From positions 1,937,501 to 1,999,500 of the forward strand of contig WPIO01000007.1 of the NCBI GenBank assembly GCA_009760855.2: a stretch of DNA of 62,000 bases. Reading direction: 5' to 3'. Source of the DNA: Cristatella mucedo (lineage: Eukaryota; Bryozoa; Phylactolaemata; Cristatellidae). The notes below the pieces were generated by a model, which did no database searches, was not told where the DNA came from, and saw nothing but the letters and a program-made list of their open reading frames with translations. Each line of letters opens with the position of its first letter. Position 1 is the stretch's first letter. The position numbers and the translations under genes are program-made. Below, one piece after another: positions 23,096 to 34,790 of this stretch.

Positions 23096-23929
23096 TAGCT
23101 GTGCCTCTACACAGCCTGCCATCCTTTGCAGACTATTCGTTCGATGCTATTGGAAATTCAGCCAGAAACTCTGCCACGTGACAAACAGAAAGTAAAATTA
23201 CAAATGTATCTGTTGCCGAGAGAATTTGATTTGTCTGCTAATCTTTTATGTGCTTACTTTTGCTACAATTAGCCACTTCCTTTTAGTTTATGTGAGGTGC
23301 CTATATAGCTTCCGTGTTGCACTACAGAAATGCTTCATTAAGATTAATGCTGTTTGAAATTGGTGTTCATATGGCTATTCTTATATGAGGCTTGTGGATT
23401 AATAACTGAGAGTAAAATTTAACGAGGCTAAATTACTGTAAAATTAAATTACTGTCAAGTTAAATTACAATTGTAATTTTCTTTAACGAGTTAAATTACA
23501 ATAGTACAGTTTTCGAGGAGCGTCCTTTCCATTTTAATTTTCAATTCTAAACTCTGATGATTTTTCCTTCACTGCGAAAGTCACTGACTCGACTGAGTTT
23601 GCAACAATTTCAGCCTCTTAGATTCCTGACGGCACCAACTGCGATTCCTACTAATTAAATCGAGAAAGTCCTCCGTCCTTCCTTCACACGGCAAGATGGC
23701 GACCAGTACTTCCGGGAGTGGCGGAATAGCCGTCCATGACTCAGCGAAGCGAGTCAACAGATCGTGATGTCTGCTAGTAGTTTTTAAAAGGCATCGAGAT
23801 ATGCTCGTACGGCACACATCCACCGAAAAGAATCAACCTCTACATTGGAGGTGTGCGAAAGTCCCTCTCAGCGCGTGATCAAGACTGGGACTTCGCTACA
23901 ATTGTTCAGTTCTTTTCTTAGTCGGAGAC
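23096..23929. other. unassigned AT-rich sequence
   Basis: Contains short TTAAATTAC direct repeats around 23420-23510. Nothing else recognised. Confidence 0.35.
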
Positions 23930-24363
23930 TCCAGACTAATGTTTTGAATAGAAAAAAGGTCATCTAAGGAACCACTAGAGTACGGTATTCCTCATGGCTC
24001 TGTGCTTGGTCTGCTTCTTTTCACGGACTCTCCCTCTTGCCGATGTGATCGCCAAGCATAATCTAGGCTTTCCTTTATATGCAGATGATAACTCATTTGT
24101 ACCTTTGGTTTGATCCATCTCAGCCCTCCAGCACGCTGAATCTTCTCAAATCCCTTGCTGCATCCGTTACTGATATCACATGGATAGCAGAAAATTTTCT
24201 CAAATTGAATGACGATAAAACCAATAACTAGTTATGAATAAATCAAGTGTGACTTTGAAATAAGAAAAACACTCAAAATCGGCTGTCAGCATACAGATTT
24301 GTATCTCCTATCGTATCCGCACAAAATCTAGGTGTCATTTTTTCTAAAGTAATCTTTCACTAA
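23930..24363 (+). mobile_element. LINE-A relic, segment 1 of 3
   Basis: Decayed reverse transcriptase around GIPHGSVLG and a YADD-equivalent (TATGCAGATGATAAC at about 24078). It is interrupted by a LINE-B insertion. Confidence 0.75.
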
Positions 24364-24795
24364 CGTAATGTAATGTATCTCCGTCTGTAACTCCACAAAG
24401 TTATAAAGACCATGTGGGTGTTACGCAGGAGAGTTTTGTATAGCGCACTCACAGCCTAAGCGGCTTTCGGTACGCATTCGGTACCCAACAGACTTCGTCT
24501 CACGCAACAAAGAGAAAGTGGGAAGCATAGCAGAGTCAGGAGAGCAGTTGAGGTAGTGAGTAGCATAGAAGTAGCAGTTCAGGACCGCTGAAAAAGATGT
24601 GCCATAGTCGGCAGTTGGAGAGTAGTTGTCGTTGCGTAAGAATTGTGGAAGCGAGTTCCACAGTCTAGGACCTGCAGAGCTAAAGCTTCTGTCGCCAACT
24701 GTCTTTAAGCGGAGGAATGGGACAGCTAATTTATTGTCCACACAGGGCCTGAGGGCGCGAACAGGCTGAAACTGATGCAGCAGTTCAGCTAGATA
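24364..24795 (-). mobile_element. LINE-B 3' end inserted in a LINE-A relic
   Basis: Starts TAATGTAATGTATCTCC and keeps a 106-residue open frame ending IQNSPA. The host LINE-A is collinear on both sides. Confidence 0.88.
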
Positions 24796-24877
24796 GACTA
24801 CCCCATCAACTCCACAGTCAAGTCTGCCTACTTTCAGCTATATAAAATTTGGACTTGCCTGCAGAAGGGTACTACAT
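24796..24877 (+). mobile_element. LINE-A relic, segment 2 of 3
   Basis: Resumes at the LDDHISSTVKSAYFQL equivalent right after the LINE-B insertion and stops at the SINE-B insertion. Confidence 0.7.
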
Positions 24878-25050
24878 TGGGGGCCATTATTGCCCAGGAG
24901 GTAAGGTGCTTGCTCTTCACGACCGAGGTCGTGGGTTTGAATCCTACAGTAGGCGATTCTTTATTGCCAGCTGCAAGTGGTGGTGAAAGCTGTTAAAACT
25001 CTTGCCGCTATAAAAATTAGGCTGCTAAATCAGCAAATATTTTGTTTACA
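24878..25050 (+). mobile_element. SINE-B inserted in a LINE-A relic
   Basis: GGAGGTAAGGTGCTTGCTCT, GTGGGTTTGAATCCTACAGT, GCTGCAAGTGGTGGTGAAAG and AAATCAGCAAATATTTTG. LINE-A is collinear on both sides. Confidence 0.8.
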
Positions 25051-25700
25051 TTCAAATTGGCCCATGCATTTGTGTCATCCCATCTCAACTTCTGTAGCCC
25101 ACTACTTGCTGGGTTACGCGTGTGTAATCAGGCGCTACCAGTTGTTGCACAGCTCTGAAGCTAGGCTTTTCTATCGTGAGTGTCGCAGTTGCCACATCAC
25201 ACTACTTCTCACTGATCTGCACTGGCTACCAGTCAAGCAGCACATCGACAAGGTTTTGTCGCTCACTTTTAGGTCCCTTCATTGTTTGGCTCCAGCCTAC
25301 CTATCAGATTTGCTCCCCAATAGGCCAATCATCGTACCGCCAGCTTTTCGGAAACCAACTGTTTACCTATATCTCATACAAGCCTCGTATTCTTTGGAGA
25401 ACGTGCCTTTAGTTCGTACGCTCCCAAACCCTGGAACTCACACCCGACTTACTTCATATCACCCGACTTGCGTCACAACATCACCCGAGTTGACCACATT
25501 TAAAAAGAAACTAAGAACACATTCGTCCTTGGCGTCTATGCTGCCATTAGCCGTACGTACAAGTTGACCTTGTGCATGTAACCAGTAGCCATTCAATCGT
25601 ACAGCAAACGTAAAGTGCCCCGAAAGAGATTATTCAGATATCTAAAGAATGATCTCCGAGTGATTTAGCAATAAAGTAAAGTTTAAATTCTCTGAAGGCG
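25050..25700 (+). mobile_element. LINE-A relic, segment 3 of 3
   Basis: Continues at KLAHAFV (decayed), then [11 protein letters not shown] and LAPAYLSDLLP, to a decayed 3' terminus. Together with segments 1 and 2 it forms one element. Confidence 0.75.
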
Positions 25701-26013
25701 CAGTACACGTGTATTCATGTATAGATATACAAGTGTGGTTCCTTTGAACATCACTTAGCTGAAGGTAATAACCACTCGGACGGCTTCTAATGACTATTAA
25801 CTTTCTCCATAAAATTCTTATGCTTCTGCCTGCCATTGTGGAGGGTAACTATTTCATTGAAATTAATGCGGATTAAAAGAGAGCAAAGCAAGCAGAATAC
25901 ACGGATGTGCACGACTATCGCGGGCAGCAATGAGAATGCTAAGCAACACCCGAAAGCCACTTTGCGTTGCCCTGACGAACTCGCGTCGTTGCTCACGCAG
26001 GCTGCAATAGGAA

Positions 26014-26282
26014 GGGACTCGAGAAGAAGGCTCGAGGAAGGAAGGTCAAAGAAAGGTCAAAGAAGAGACGAGAAGGTCGAGGAATGTCAAGGAAGAGACT
26101 CGAGAAGAAGGCTCGAGGAAGGAAGGTCAAAGGAAGGTCAAAGAAGAGACGAGAAGGTCGAAGAATGTCAAGGAAGAGACTCGAGAAGAAGGCTCAAGGA
26201 AGGAAGGTCAAAGGAAGGTCAAAGAAGAGACGAGAAGGTCGAAGAAGGTCAAGGAAGAGACTCGAGAAGAAGAAGGCTCAGG
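26014..26282 (+). repeat. 81-bp minisatellite, about 3.3 units
   Basis: Units start at 26016, 26097, 26178 and 26259 (GACTCGAGAAGAAGGCTC...), exactly 81 bp apart with few substitutions. Internal GGAAGGTCAAAG sub-repeats. As 81 is a multiple of three, the array stays open (27-residue repeats rich in Arg, Lys and Glu) within a frame at 25836-26351, but no splice or start context supports a gene. Confidence 0.9.
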
Positions 26283-26344
26283 GGACCTGACGTGCTGTCA
26301 AAGCTCTGCTGCATCTCATTCATGATAGCAACAGGACGAGAATT

Positions 26345-26400
26345 GAGGTAAGGTGCCGCTCGTCACGACACAGGTCGAGGGTTTGCGTCTTGCGAGACGG
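26345..26400 (+). mobile_element. SINE-B head fragment
   Basis: GAGGTAAGGTGCCGCTCGTC followed by ACAGGTCGAGGGTTTGCG; only the tRNA-like part remains. Confidence 0.45.
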
Positions 26401-26522
26401 TTCGCCTGGTTCACATACTATGGTCCGCGGACACTTTGGCCGCATTGCAATTAACGTGGTTTTCCCTAACATAGGCTGGTAAGAGCCAAAATAAAGCAAC
26501 CGCAACGTTTCCTGTAGGATTG

Positions 26523-26672
26523 TTAATAATAATAAATAATTCCTTTGTATAGGGCGCTAAGAGAACTTCATCTCGATTAAAGCGCTTCAAATATGCCTCG
26601 GGGCTTGAGCCCACCACCTCAGCCAAACCTTGGTTGGGGCGAGCACCTTCACCGCTGTACCAAACCAGTTTG
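26523..26672 (-). mobile_element. SINE-A
   Basis: AATAATAAATAATTCCTTTG tail, AGAGAACTTCATCTCGATTA, box B GGGCTTGAGCCC, head AAACTGGTTTGGTACAGCGG on the minus strand. Confidence 0.76.
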
Positions 26673-26914
26673 ACGGGTAATTACTGTTTCTCTGAGAATA
26701 GCTCTACCGAAAGCTGGTTAATGCCAAAGATTTGAAACCTGATTCGAATCCAGCCGATGACGTTAAACAGAATCCAATTCATTTGTATAGCGCCCTATAT
26801 GTCAATGATTTATGATCGTCCTATGAGCTTTCAAAAAGTTTGCTATTCCAGCATCTGTTATAGGTCCAGTTTTCACAATACATAATCTTCGTCATCCTGA
26901 TGTAATTGCCCGTG

Positions 26915-27078
26915 TAAAAATAAAATAAAACCCGTAGCTGATTTAACAGCCTCTTCTTTGTATAGCGGTAGAAGAGCCTAAGTGGCTATCGCCATCGCTT
27001 GTAGTTAGTAATAAAGGATCGCTCAACCGCAGGATCCAATTCCACGACCTCGATCGTAAATAGAGCGAGCACCTTAAT
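26915..27078 (-). mobile_element. SINE-B, decayed
   Basis: TAGCTGATTTAACAGCCTCT, TTTGTATAGCGGTAGAAGAG, and a decayed box B (GGAATTGGATCC on the minus strand). Confidence 0.7.
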
Positions 27079-27084
27079 GTAGCT

Positions 27085-27300
27085 GTAAGTGTGCTTTGAT
27101 CCCTCCTTGCCTTCTGCTGCAACCTTGATCGAACTGAATGACGATAACATCCAGTTGACAGTTTTGGGCAAACCTAATGTCACTCATGAAACTGACTGTC
27201 CAAACCTCAAGATACACATGGCCATCGTTTTTTTCGCTTAGCCACTGCATGGAATCTGGGCGTTGTGTTCCAAAATGACTCTCGCTAGATCATCATATCT
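27085..27300 (+). mobile_element. LINE-A relic fragment
   Basis: Decayed FDPS..., ELNDDNIQLTVLGKPNVT and NLGVVFQNDSR equivalents, directly after a SINE-B. Confidence 0.65.
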
Positions 27301-28229
27301 ATAATGTATAATGCTGTCAAACTCATACTTTTAGCTACGAAATTAAGCAAAAATGAGATTTTTCAGACGAGAATACCATGGCAAATCCGCCGCGATCCGC
27401 TCAGATATACCTGCCATTTCCAAAAGAAGAAGAGTTTGAGAAGAACTGCAGTTCCACTTCCTTATTATAGACAACGGTACTTCGGGTTTACTCGAAACAT
27501 GTTATGTTCTCATGATAATGGGCTCCAATGGCCCGATACTTTCAAACTACAATCCACCACGTTAATTTACCTTTCCAGAAGCGGCTTCGTGAAGCTGTGC
27601 TATTTATTATTTATTACATGTTAAAAGATAATGTTTTGAGTTTACTCACAATATTCCATGCAATTGCGCATGCACCTTAACCTGCAAATGACATCCAGCC
27701 TCTACTGAGCTGCGATCAAGCTCCATTCTTAAAACAGTCGCAGATCGATGGTTTTGGTTAAAATTGATGTACTTTAATTACTGTGCCGAATCTGCGCAGC
27801 GTTGCTTTTTCCAGCTTTCGTGCTCGGAGCAGTTCCTGAGAAATAGGCTTGTCATTGGGTCTGCAATTTCCCGTATCCGAGGAAGGAGTGTCAAAATACT
27901 TCACAGAGACCGTCTGACGCAGACCTAACTTTTCTGTTAGGTTCAAGGAAGCCCCTTCCGGCTGGTCCAATACAGAATGCAGAGCTCAGTAGGCCGTCCA
28001 GGCATGTATTTCCCTGTAGGCGGGCCTGGCACTTATGAACTAAGACGCACTGACCTCGATAAAACTACGCTCCATAAAGCTACGATTTCACTAGCCAGTC
28101 ACAGAAAGAACCGCTAGAAAAGGAAGGATGCTCTTTTGGTAGGCTTCTTGAAGGCTCGTGGCTCTCCAGAGATTCTGCACATCTGCTAGTCTCCGGGTTC
28201 GCACTCGTAAACAGGAACTGAACATGATG

Positions 28230-28860
28230 ACTTTCGGTGGAAGCGGTCAGCCTAATAAAGCTTTCAAACTTAAAGCATTTATCCAGAGGACACTAATACT
28301 CCGCACACATGACGATTGTCCCACAACAGTACCACCAATTAGAAGAGCTTTGTTTCCTAATCCAACCGCACGCCTTGGGTGGCCAACAAGTCAGTTTCCG
28401 GATTTGTCGTCGCTAAGGTAAAGAAAATTTGGCTCACATCAAGGATCGGACGTATGCAAGGTAAGCATTCAGTTTAGCAGTCACTGTAGCGGATTCCGGT
28501 GGTATAAATGACAAATACACGTGTTTGGGTCACTTTTTCGAAAGACTCGGTGTAAACAAGAGAATAGCAAAGGGCAGATGACAGATACTTGTAGAAATCC
28601 ATTGGTGACTAGTCTGCTGGATCAGACTTGATAAAAAGAAACGGATTAAACACGACCGAACGATCACATTGGAAAGACCACCATAGCTGTCTTCCAGAAC
28701 AATCGTTATTCTCGGTCTTTCAAGTAGGACATTGCGATAGATAGTGTCAACCGCAGGTGATAGATCGAGCAGGACCAGCGAAGGGATATTATTGTTTGTT
28801 GTAGAGCAAAAGAAAGCAAAGTCGCAGTTTCGCAAAAGAACTGGCATTCTTGGGCTGTCC
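28230..28860 (-). mobile_element. decayed LINE-B reverse transcriptase fragment
   Basis: Minus-strand IPSLVLLDLSPAVDTIYRNV matches ALALLDLSAAFDTIDHKV of the family. The stretch near 28470 matches the LNACLADIRSW region. Heavily mutated. Confidence 0.68.
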
Positions 28861-29655
28861 GGCAAAACGCTGTTCGGGTCTCGTAACCTTGACAATAATG
28901 AAATCATTGACACTGGTCCTTTTTATAGCTTAACGTTTTTAAGTAACTCATTCTAAATACAGGCACTTTATAGATGGCTGCATAATAATCAGTACTCTTG
29001 CTCGACTTATGTTGGTGTTCCTGATTTGGTGATTTCCTTGAAGCACGCCTTTACAGGAGAATCTAAATTTCGCTGGCAGTTTTGGTAAGGTTTGATGGTC
29101 ACTTACAACGTTCACTCCAACAGCTGTCGAACACTTCGTGCCACATTCGGGCGTACTATCTGGCACGTGGTCGCCAACCTGTTTGCAAATTCAAGCAAGA
29201 AGCTAAGCTTTCGAAATAAAAGTGGGACTGTAAGATGACAAGCCGTTTTGAACCTCTGCCGTTGTAGGCAACCTTGGTTCTCACACTTCTGTCGCTGAAG
29301 AATTTTTTTTTGATGTTCGCTATCGGTCAGCGTGGCGTGAGGTTCTCGGCTCGACCGACCGTTCCTCCATATTTTGCAGTTTGAGCTATTCACCCGCTCC
29401 CTCGATTGCCCTGGCAAAGAGTGCAATCTTTCTGCAAGCTGGTGTTCTACATGCCGTATCATTGAAGTATTCTCCACGGGCAGCTCTTAGCGATGGTAAC
29501 TGCCTCTGCTGTACCGTCTCAGTTATGCTGGCTACAGCAGGTACGAAAGCAATGGCTGCGTTACATACTTTCGAGGCACTTTTGTCCGCTCTGTAGCTTA
29601 TGAACAATGCAAGATTCTACCATAATGAACGATATGAAAATTGAAAACCAGATAC
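28861..29655. other. unassigned sequence
   Basis: Frames of about 70-120 residues on both strands at 29100-29600, none recognised. Confidence 0.3.
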
Positions 29656-29659
29656 AATA

Positions 29660-29776
29660 TAATCTATGTTTATAGCGCCACAAGAGAACTGAATCCAGGC
29701 GCTTCATATGTGCCACAGGGCTCGCGCCCACGACATCGGTCGTCAAAGGCCTAAACCTCTTGGACAAATCAGGGCG
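29660..29776 (-). mobile_element. SINE-A, decayed
   Basis: TATAGCGCCACAAGAGAACT, then CAGGGCTCGCGCCC and a changed head. Confidence 0.68.
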
Positions 29777-29852
29777 GCATAAGCTTCACTTCGCCTTGTT
29801 TGATGATAAGCAAGTAAATTCAATGGAGCAGAAGGCGATGGTGCAAGCAAAA

Positions 29853-32425
29853 AGTAATGTAATGTATCTCCTTCAATAACTCCACAAAGTCATAAAGACC
29901 ATGTAGGTGTTACGCAGGAGAGTTTTGTATAGCGAACTCACAGCCTAAGCGGCTTTCGGTACGCATTCGGTACCCAACAGACTTCGTCTCACGCAACAAA
30001 GAGAAAGTGGGAAGCATAGCAGAGTCAGGAGAGCAGTTGAGGTAGTGAGTAGCATAGAAGTAGCAGTTCAGGACCGCTGAAAAAGATGTGCCGTAGTCGG
30101 CAGTTGGAGAGTATATGTCGTTGCGTAAGAATTGTGGAAGCGAGTTCAACAGTCTAGGACCTGCAGAGCTAAAGCTTCTGTCGCCAACTGTCTATAAGCG
30201 GAGGAATGGGACAGCTAATTTTTTGTCCACACAGGACCTGAGGGCGCGAATAGGCTGAAACTGATGCAGCAGTTCAGCGAGGTACGAAGGAGCCAAGCCG
30301 TGGCGGGCCTTGTGGGTCAGCGTAAGAACTTTGCTCTGTATCCTTTGCTCAACCGGCAACCATCCTAGCTCTTTCAGCAGAGGTGACACGTGCTCAAACC
30401 GCTGAGATTTGAAGACCAGCCTTGCAGCCATATTCATAGTCAGCTGTAGCGGCATAATAGCTTTCTGATAGCCCAGCCAAAAGGGAATTACAATAATCAA
30501 GCCAAGACAGAACTAAAGAGCTAGTTACATTTTTTACAAGCCACTGTGGGAGACAGCTTCTAATCTTGGATAGGGATCGGATGTGATGGCTAGCTGTAGA
30601 GGCAGTCTTCTGAATGAAGCTTTTGAAATTGAGGCAGCTGTCGAACACAACACCTTGGATTACGAGCATGTGGTGAAGGTCGCACAATAGCAACACCTAT
30701 TAGAACAGCAAAGCCTTTTAATCCAGCCACACGCTTAGGGTGTCCTATGAGAAGCAGTTCGGTTTTATCGTCATTTAATTTCAGGAAGTTTTCCGACATC
30801 CAGGATCGAATATCGGCAAGGCAAGCATTCAGTTTCTCAGTTGCTGCAGCAGATTCCGACGGTTTAAATGACAAATACAACTGAGTATCGTCAGCATAGA
30901 AGTGATATCCTATTCCATGGGCCTTAATCACTTTTCCCAGAGGTTGCGTATAAATGGAGAACAGCAAGGAACCAAGTACAGACCCTTGAGAGACTCCACA
31001 GGTGACCCTTCTCATGTCTGAGACCTGACCCCCACACGACACGGATTGAACACGATCAGACAAGTATGATTTAAACCACGCCAGTGCTTCGTCTGCCAGA
31101 CCGATCGTTGTTCTCAATCGTTCAAGCAGAACTTTGTGATCAATGGTGTCGAAGGCAGCAGACAGATCTAGCAGAGCTAGGGCAGTGACATTGCCGTCGT
31201 CGTTGCCAGTAGAATGTCATTGTTAACCCGGAGGAGAGCAGTTTCAGTAGAGTGCTGCCTCTTGAACCCTGATTGAAATGTTTCTGACATTCCATTATTT
31301 TCAATATGTTCAACTAGCTGCTTAGCAACAATTTTTTCAAGAATCTTTGATAAGAATGGAAGAAGGGAAACTGGATGATAGTTTGCTACGACCTCTGTGT
31401 GTAATCCAGGCTTTTTAAGAATAGGTCTAACGATTGCCGATTTGAAGGACTTGGGGACGACCCCTTTTCCCAAAGAACCATTACAAATCTTGGTTATGGC
31501 AGGGCTAAGTTGGTCTGCAAGTAAAGACCACAGAGATGAAGGTATAGGGTCTTCAGGAGACGAGCTCTTTTTGCTAGACCTTATTAAGGTAGCCACATCA
31601 CAGGCAGAAACATCGCAGAACCTTTTAAGAAAGGTCACAGGTTGAGGAACGGCGATTGCTTTGGTCGGAGGGGGCTTAATGGACGCACGAATGTGCACAA
31701 TTTTTTCAGTAAAGAAGGCCGAAAAATTTTCGGCTGAGCCCTTAATATCTGGGGAGTCAGACCTAACAGCATTGGCCAGTAAATGGTTTACTGTCTTATA
31801 AATCTGTTTAGTGTCCGACTGGCAGGAATTCAGTTTTCTAATGAAAAAAGAAGCCCTGGCTCTTTTAAGCTTTCGGGTGTAAACTCGAAGGAAGTCTTTA
31901 AAATTGACTAGGTCTGCCTCAGACCCCGATTTCTTGAAACGACGTTCCAGCCTGCGCTTAACACACCGCATCTTAAGGAGTTTTTTTGTAAATTGAAAGC
32001 AATCTCGTCGATTTTGAACACGGATAGAGCGAACGGGAGCATGCTTGTCAAGAGCACTCCTGAGTGTCATGTTCATCGCATCAGTGAGGGTATCGAGGCT
32101 GCCGGTCGAGTCTGAATGCAGATGAAGAAGGCCTGCATCACAAACAGATTTGAAGAACTTGTCCATGTCAATGCTTTGTAAGTTACGTCGTTTGGCAAAT
32201 TCGACATTGCCCTGCACGTACGAGGGAGCAGGAACAGTAAACGAGACCGAACAATGATCTGAGAGGGTCAGTGGGCACACCACAAAGTCAGTGGGGAGGA
32301 CATCCTTATTGATCACGAGATCTAGAATGTGGCCACCGACGTGGGTGCTATGATTAACGTGTTGGGCCAAACCAAAATCCTCCAGACAGTCAAGAAAGTA
32401 GCACAGGACAGTGGTCGGCATTGGT
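29853..32425 (-). mobile_element. LINE-B (L2-like) copy, longest in the window
   Basis: Read on the minus strand, 32421-31177 encodes the end of the AP-endonuclease domain (LTLSDHCSVSF, with the conserved SDH), a linker and the start of the reverse transcriptase (VANYHPVSLLPFLSKILEKI, SGFKRQHSTETALLR). After a frameshift near 31180, 31117-30590 holds GVSQGSVLGSLLFSIYTQPL and YHFYADDTQLYL (YADD at 30898-30887). Further frameshifts follow near 30600 and 30500. The C-terminal part ends RLGCEFAIQNSPA and the 3' end carries ATTAC repeats. It is 5' truncated within the endonuclease. It is not functional as it stands, but only a few lesions separate the frames. Confidence 0.88.
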
Positions 32426-32429
32426 GTAC

Positions 32430-33235
32430 ATCTCTGTACTCAGTTCAGTTATCGGGGCTGTGTTATAATCACGTGCTCCTTTCTTTAGGTGCTGAAGAAT
32501 CTATTTAAAATTCGATGCAGTTAGTTGCTGGATGAAATCTTCAACCCGGCAGGGAGTTCTAATCGTTGCGTGGAGCAAGAAGGTAGACCATTGCTGTTGT
32601 CTTTTGCCACCGGCAAATTATTGACAACAGATGTTGCTTTCAAGGTCAAATCAATTCGGTGTTCATAAAAATTCCCAATGTTGGTTGAGATACCTTAATG
32701 ATCAGCTCCGTATAGAAATACATATTTGCATACAAAGGATTAAAACTGACGGTCCATCGACAGGCATGCGAGGACTACTGTGGATCATGTCCTGAGCTGC
32801 TCCTTCCATGGTACTCACTACCTCAACTCTGACCCCTCGTGACTCCGCTATGCTTCTCACTTTCTCTGTGTTGCATGAGATGAAGTCTGCTGGCTACCGA
32901 ATGCATACCGAAAGCCACTGAGGCTTCGAGTGGGCTAAGAAAAGTCACTTAGTCTTAGACTAGGTGGAAGTATTACGATGAGAGAGGGCTCCCCTGCAGC
33001 CAACAAAGCACCCCTAGCCGGTGTAGGGTGGGAGGGGCTCTGCAAATTCGTTTGTTGGTGCTCATCATTGGTGGGTACAAATGACCTGAAGGTTTCCTAC
33101 CCATTTTTCTCTGGCGGGTAATTATAACCTGTAGTGGTAAGGCAGGTCCCCTTCATGGAGCAAACCAGCGAGGATCCGACCCCAAAGAAATCGAGCAGGC
33201 AAGTCTGATAGCCAAGCTCACCCCGACTCACAGAC
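32430..33235. other. unassigned sequence upstream of LINE-B
   Basis: Apart from the LINE-B fragment at 32808-32945, nothing recognised. The endonuclease start of the LINE-B at 32425 is not continued here. Confidence 0.35.
32808..32945 (+). mobile_element. decayed LINE-B 3' fragment
   Basis: ACTCACTACCTCAACTCTGA...CTGGCTACCGAATGCATACC, matching the HYLNCSPDS...SVGYRMRT codons. Confidence 0.65.
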
Positions 33236-33285
33236 ACACGCGCACACACACACGCGCGCGCACAGAGACACACACACACACACAG

Positions 33286-33318
<33 letters not shown>

Positions 33319-33336
33319 TACACACACACACGCACA

Positions 33337-33391
<55 letters not shown>
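33236..33391. repeat. CA microsatellite, interrupted
   Basis: About 155 bp of CA repeats with CG, GA and ATA interruptions. Confidence 0.95.
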
Positions 33392-33394
<3 letters not shown>

Positions 33395-34145
33395 TGCACG
33401 CAAAGGAATTACAGTGCATTGCACTAGGCAGAACACCGCAGCCACATAAGTAAAGCTGGGAGCCAGTACTGCCTCAAAAGGGGAACACTTGGAGTACTGT
33501 CTCAAAAGAACGTACAGCCCATCAGTGGTTGGTGCCACAACGAAAGCAACACACACGGTATACAGCTAACTGCTCTTAAAGTGGGGAAGCTACTGCTGGT
33601 CGTCCAGACGAACGCGGCACAGAGAGGGCGATTTTCGACCCGATAGGCCGGAGCGCTGCTCACCTCGGCGCTGACCACATCGCCCGACCAGACGGCGACG
33701 ATTGCTGCTGCCTAACTTGACATACAGATGCTTTGCAGCAGCAGAGCAAAAATCGAGCAACAGCTAAGTACCAATTCGCGATTCTGTATAGCATAAGATA
33801 CCTACGGCCCTAACAATAAATTGTACAGATCACGAGCAACTGGAAGCCCGGTCAACTTGCCTCAATAACTTCTTCTTGGTGCAAACTAGCAAAATTTTGA
33901 TGAACTCGTCGATTCATCGTGCAGTTACACCCTCAGAAGTCACTGTTTCAGTGTCAGGGCTGCTCAGCAGACTCGGAAAAGGCATTCGATTCATGCGCTT
34001 GGGGTCTTACTTTTTTTCTTGGTCGGCTTTACAGGCTACCTGACCACGACCACACTTCCGACCTCGTGGTGGTGGGCACAGGCATTAGGGTTGCTCATTG
34101 CTGTGGTGAGCCACAGCTTCATGGTGAACCCCCCAGCTGGTGTTT

Positions 34146-34461
34146 GCTTGTGTGTGTGTGTGTGTTTGTTTGTGCGTGTGTGTTTCTGAGAGTGTGTGTC
34201 TGAGAGTGTGTGTCTGAGTGTGTGTGTCTGAGAGTGTGTGTGTGTGTGTCTGAGAGTGTGTGTGTGTGTGTCTGAGAGTGTGTGTGTGTCTGAGAGTGTG
34301 TGTGTGTCTGAGAGTGTGTGTGTGTGTGTCTGAGAGTGTGTGGTGTGTGTCTGAGAGTGTGCGTGTGTGTCTGAGAGTGTGTGTGTGTCTGAGAGTGTGT
34401 GTGTGTCTGAGAGTGTGTGTGTGTCTGAGAGTGTGTGTGTCTGAGAGTGTGTGTGTGTCTG

Positions 34462-34497
<36 letters not shown>

Positions 34498-34704
34498 TGT
34501 GTGTGTGTCTGAGTGTGTGTGTGTGTCTGAGTGTGTATGTGTGTCTGAGAGTGTGCGTGTGTGTGTGTCTGAGAGTGTGCGTGTGTGTCTGAGAGTGTGC
34601 GTGTGTGTGTCTGAGGGTGTGCGTGTGTGTGTGTCTGAGATTGTGCGTGTGTGTTTCTGAGAGTGTGTGTCTGAGAGTGTGTGTCTGAGTGTGTGTGTCT
34701 GAGA

Positions 34705-34736
<32 letters not shown>

Positions 34737-34788
34737 CTGGGTGTGTGTGTGTCTGGGTGTGTGTGTCTGAGAGTGTGCGTGTGTGTGC
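34146..34788. repeat. compound GT array with CTGAGAG spacers
   Basis: About 640 bp built from units of the form CTGAGAGTGTGTGTGTGT, length variable (16-28 bp), with occasional GCGTG variants. It lies between the LINE-B region and the FIG4 3' flank. Confidence 0.93.
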
Positions 34789-34790
34789 CA

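Noticed and set aside
29386-29607. Minus-strand frame with an Ala-rich stretch (SKVCNAAIAFVPAVASITET)
   Set aside because: Looks protein-like but I recognise no family and see no matching exon borders.
34146-34788. Regularly spaced repeats, considered as a CRISPR-like array
   Set aside because: Units are simple GT runs with no unique spacers, and the context is eukaryotic.
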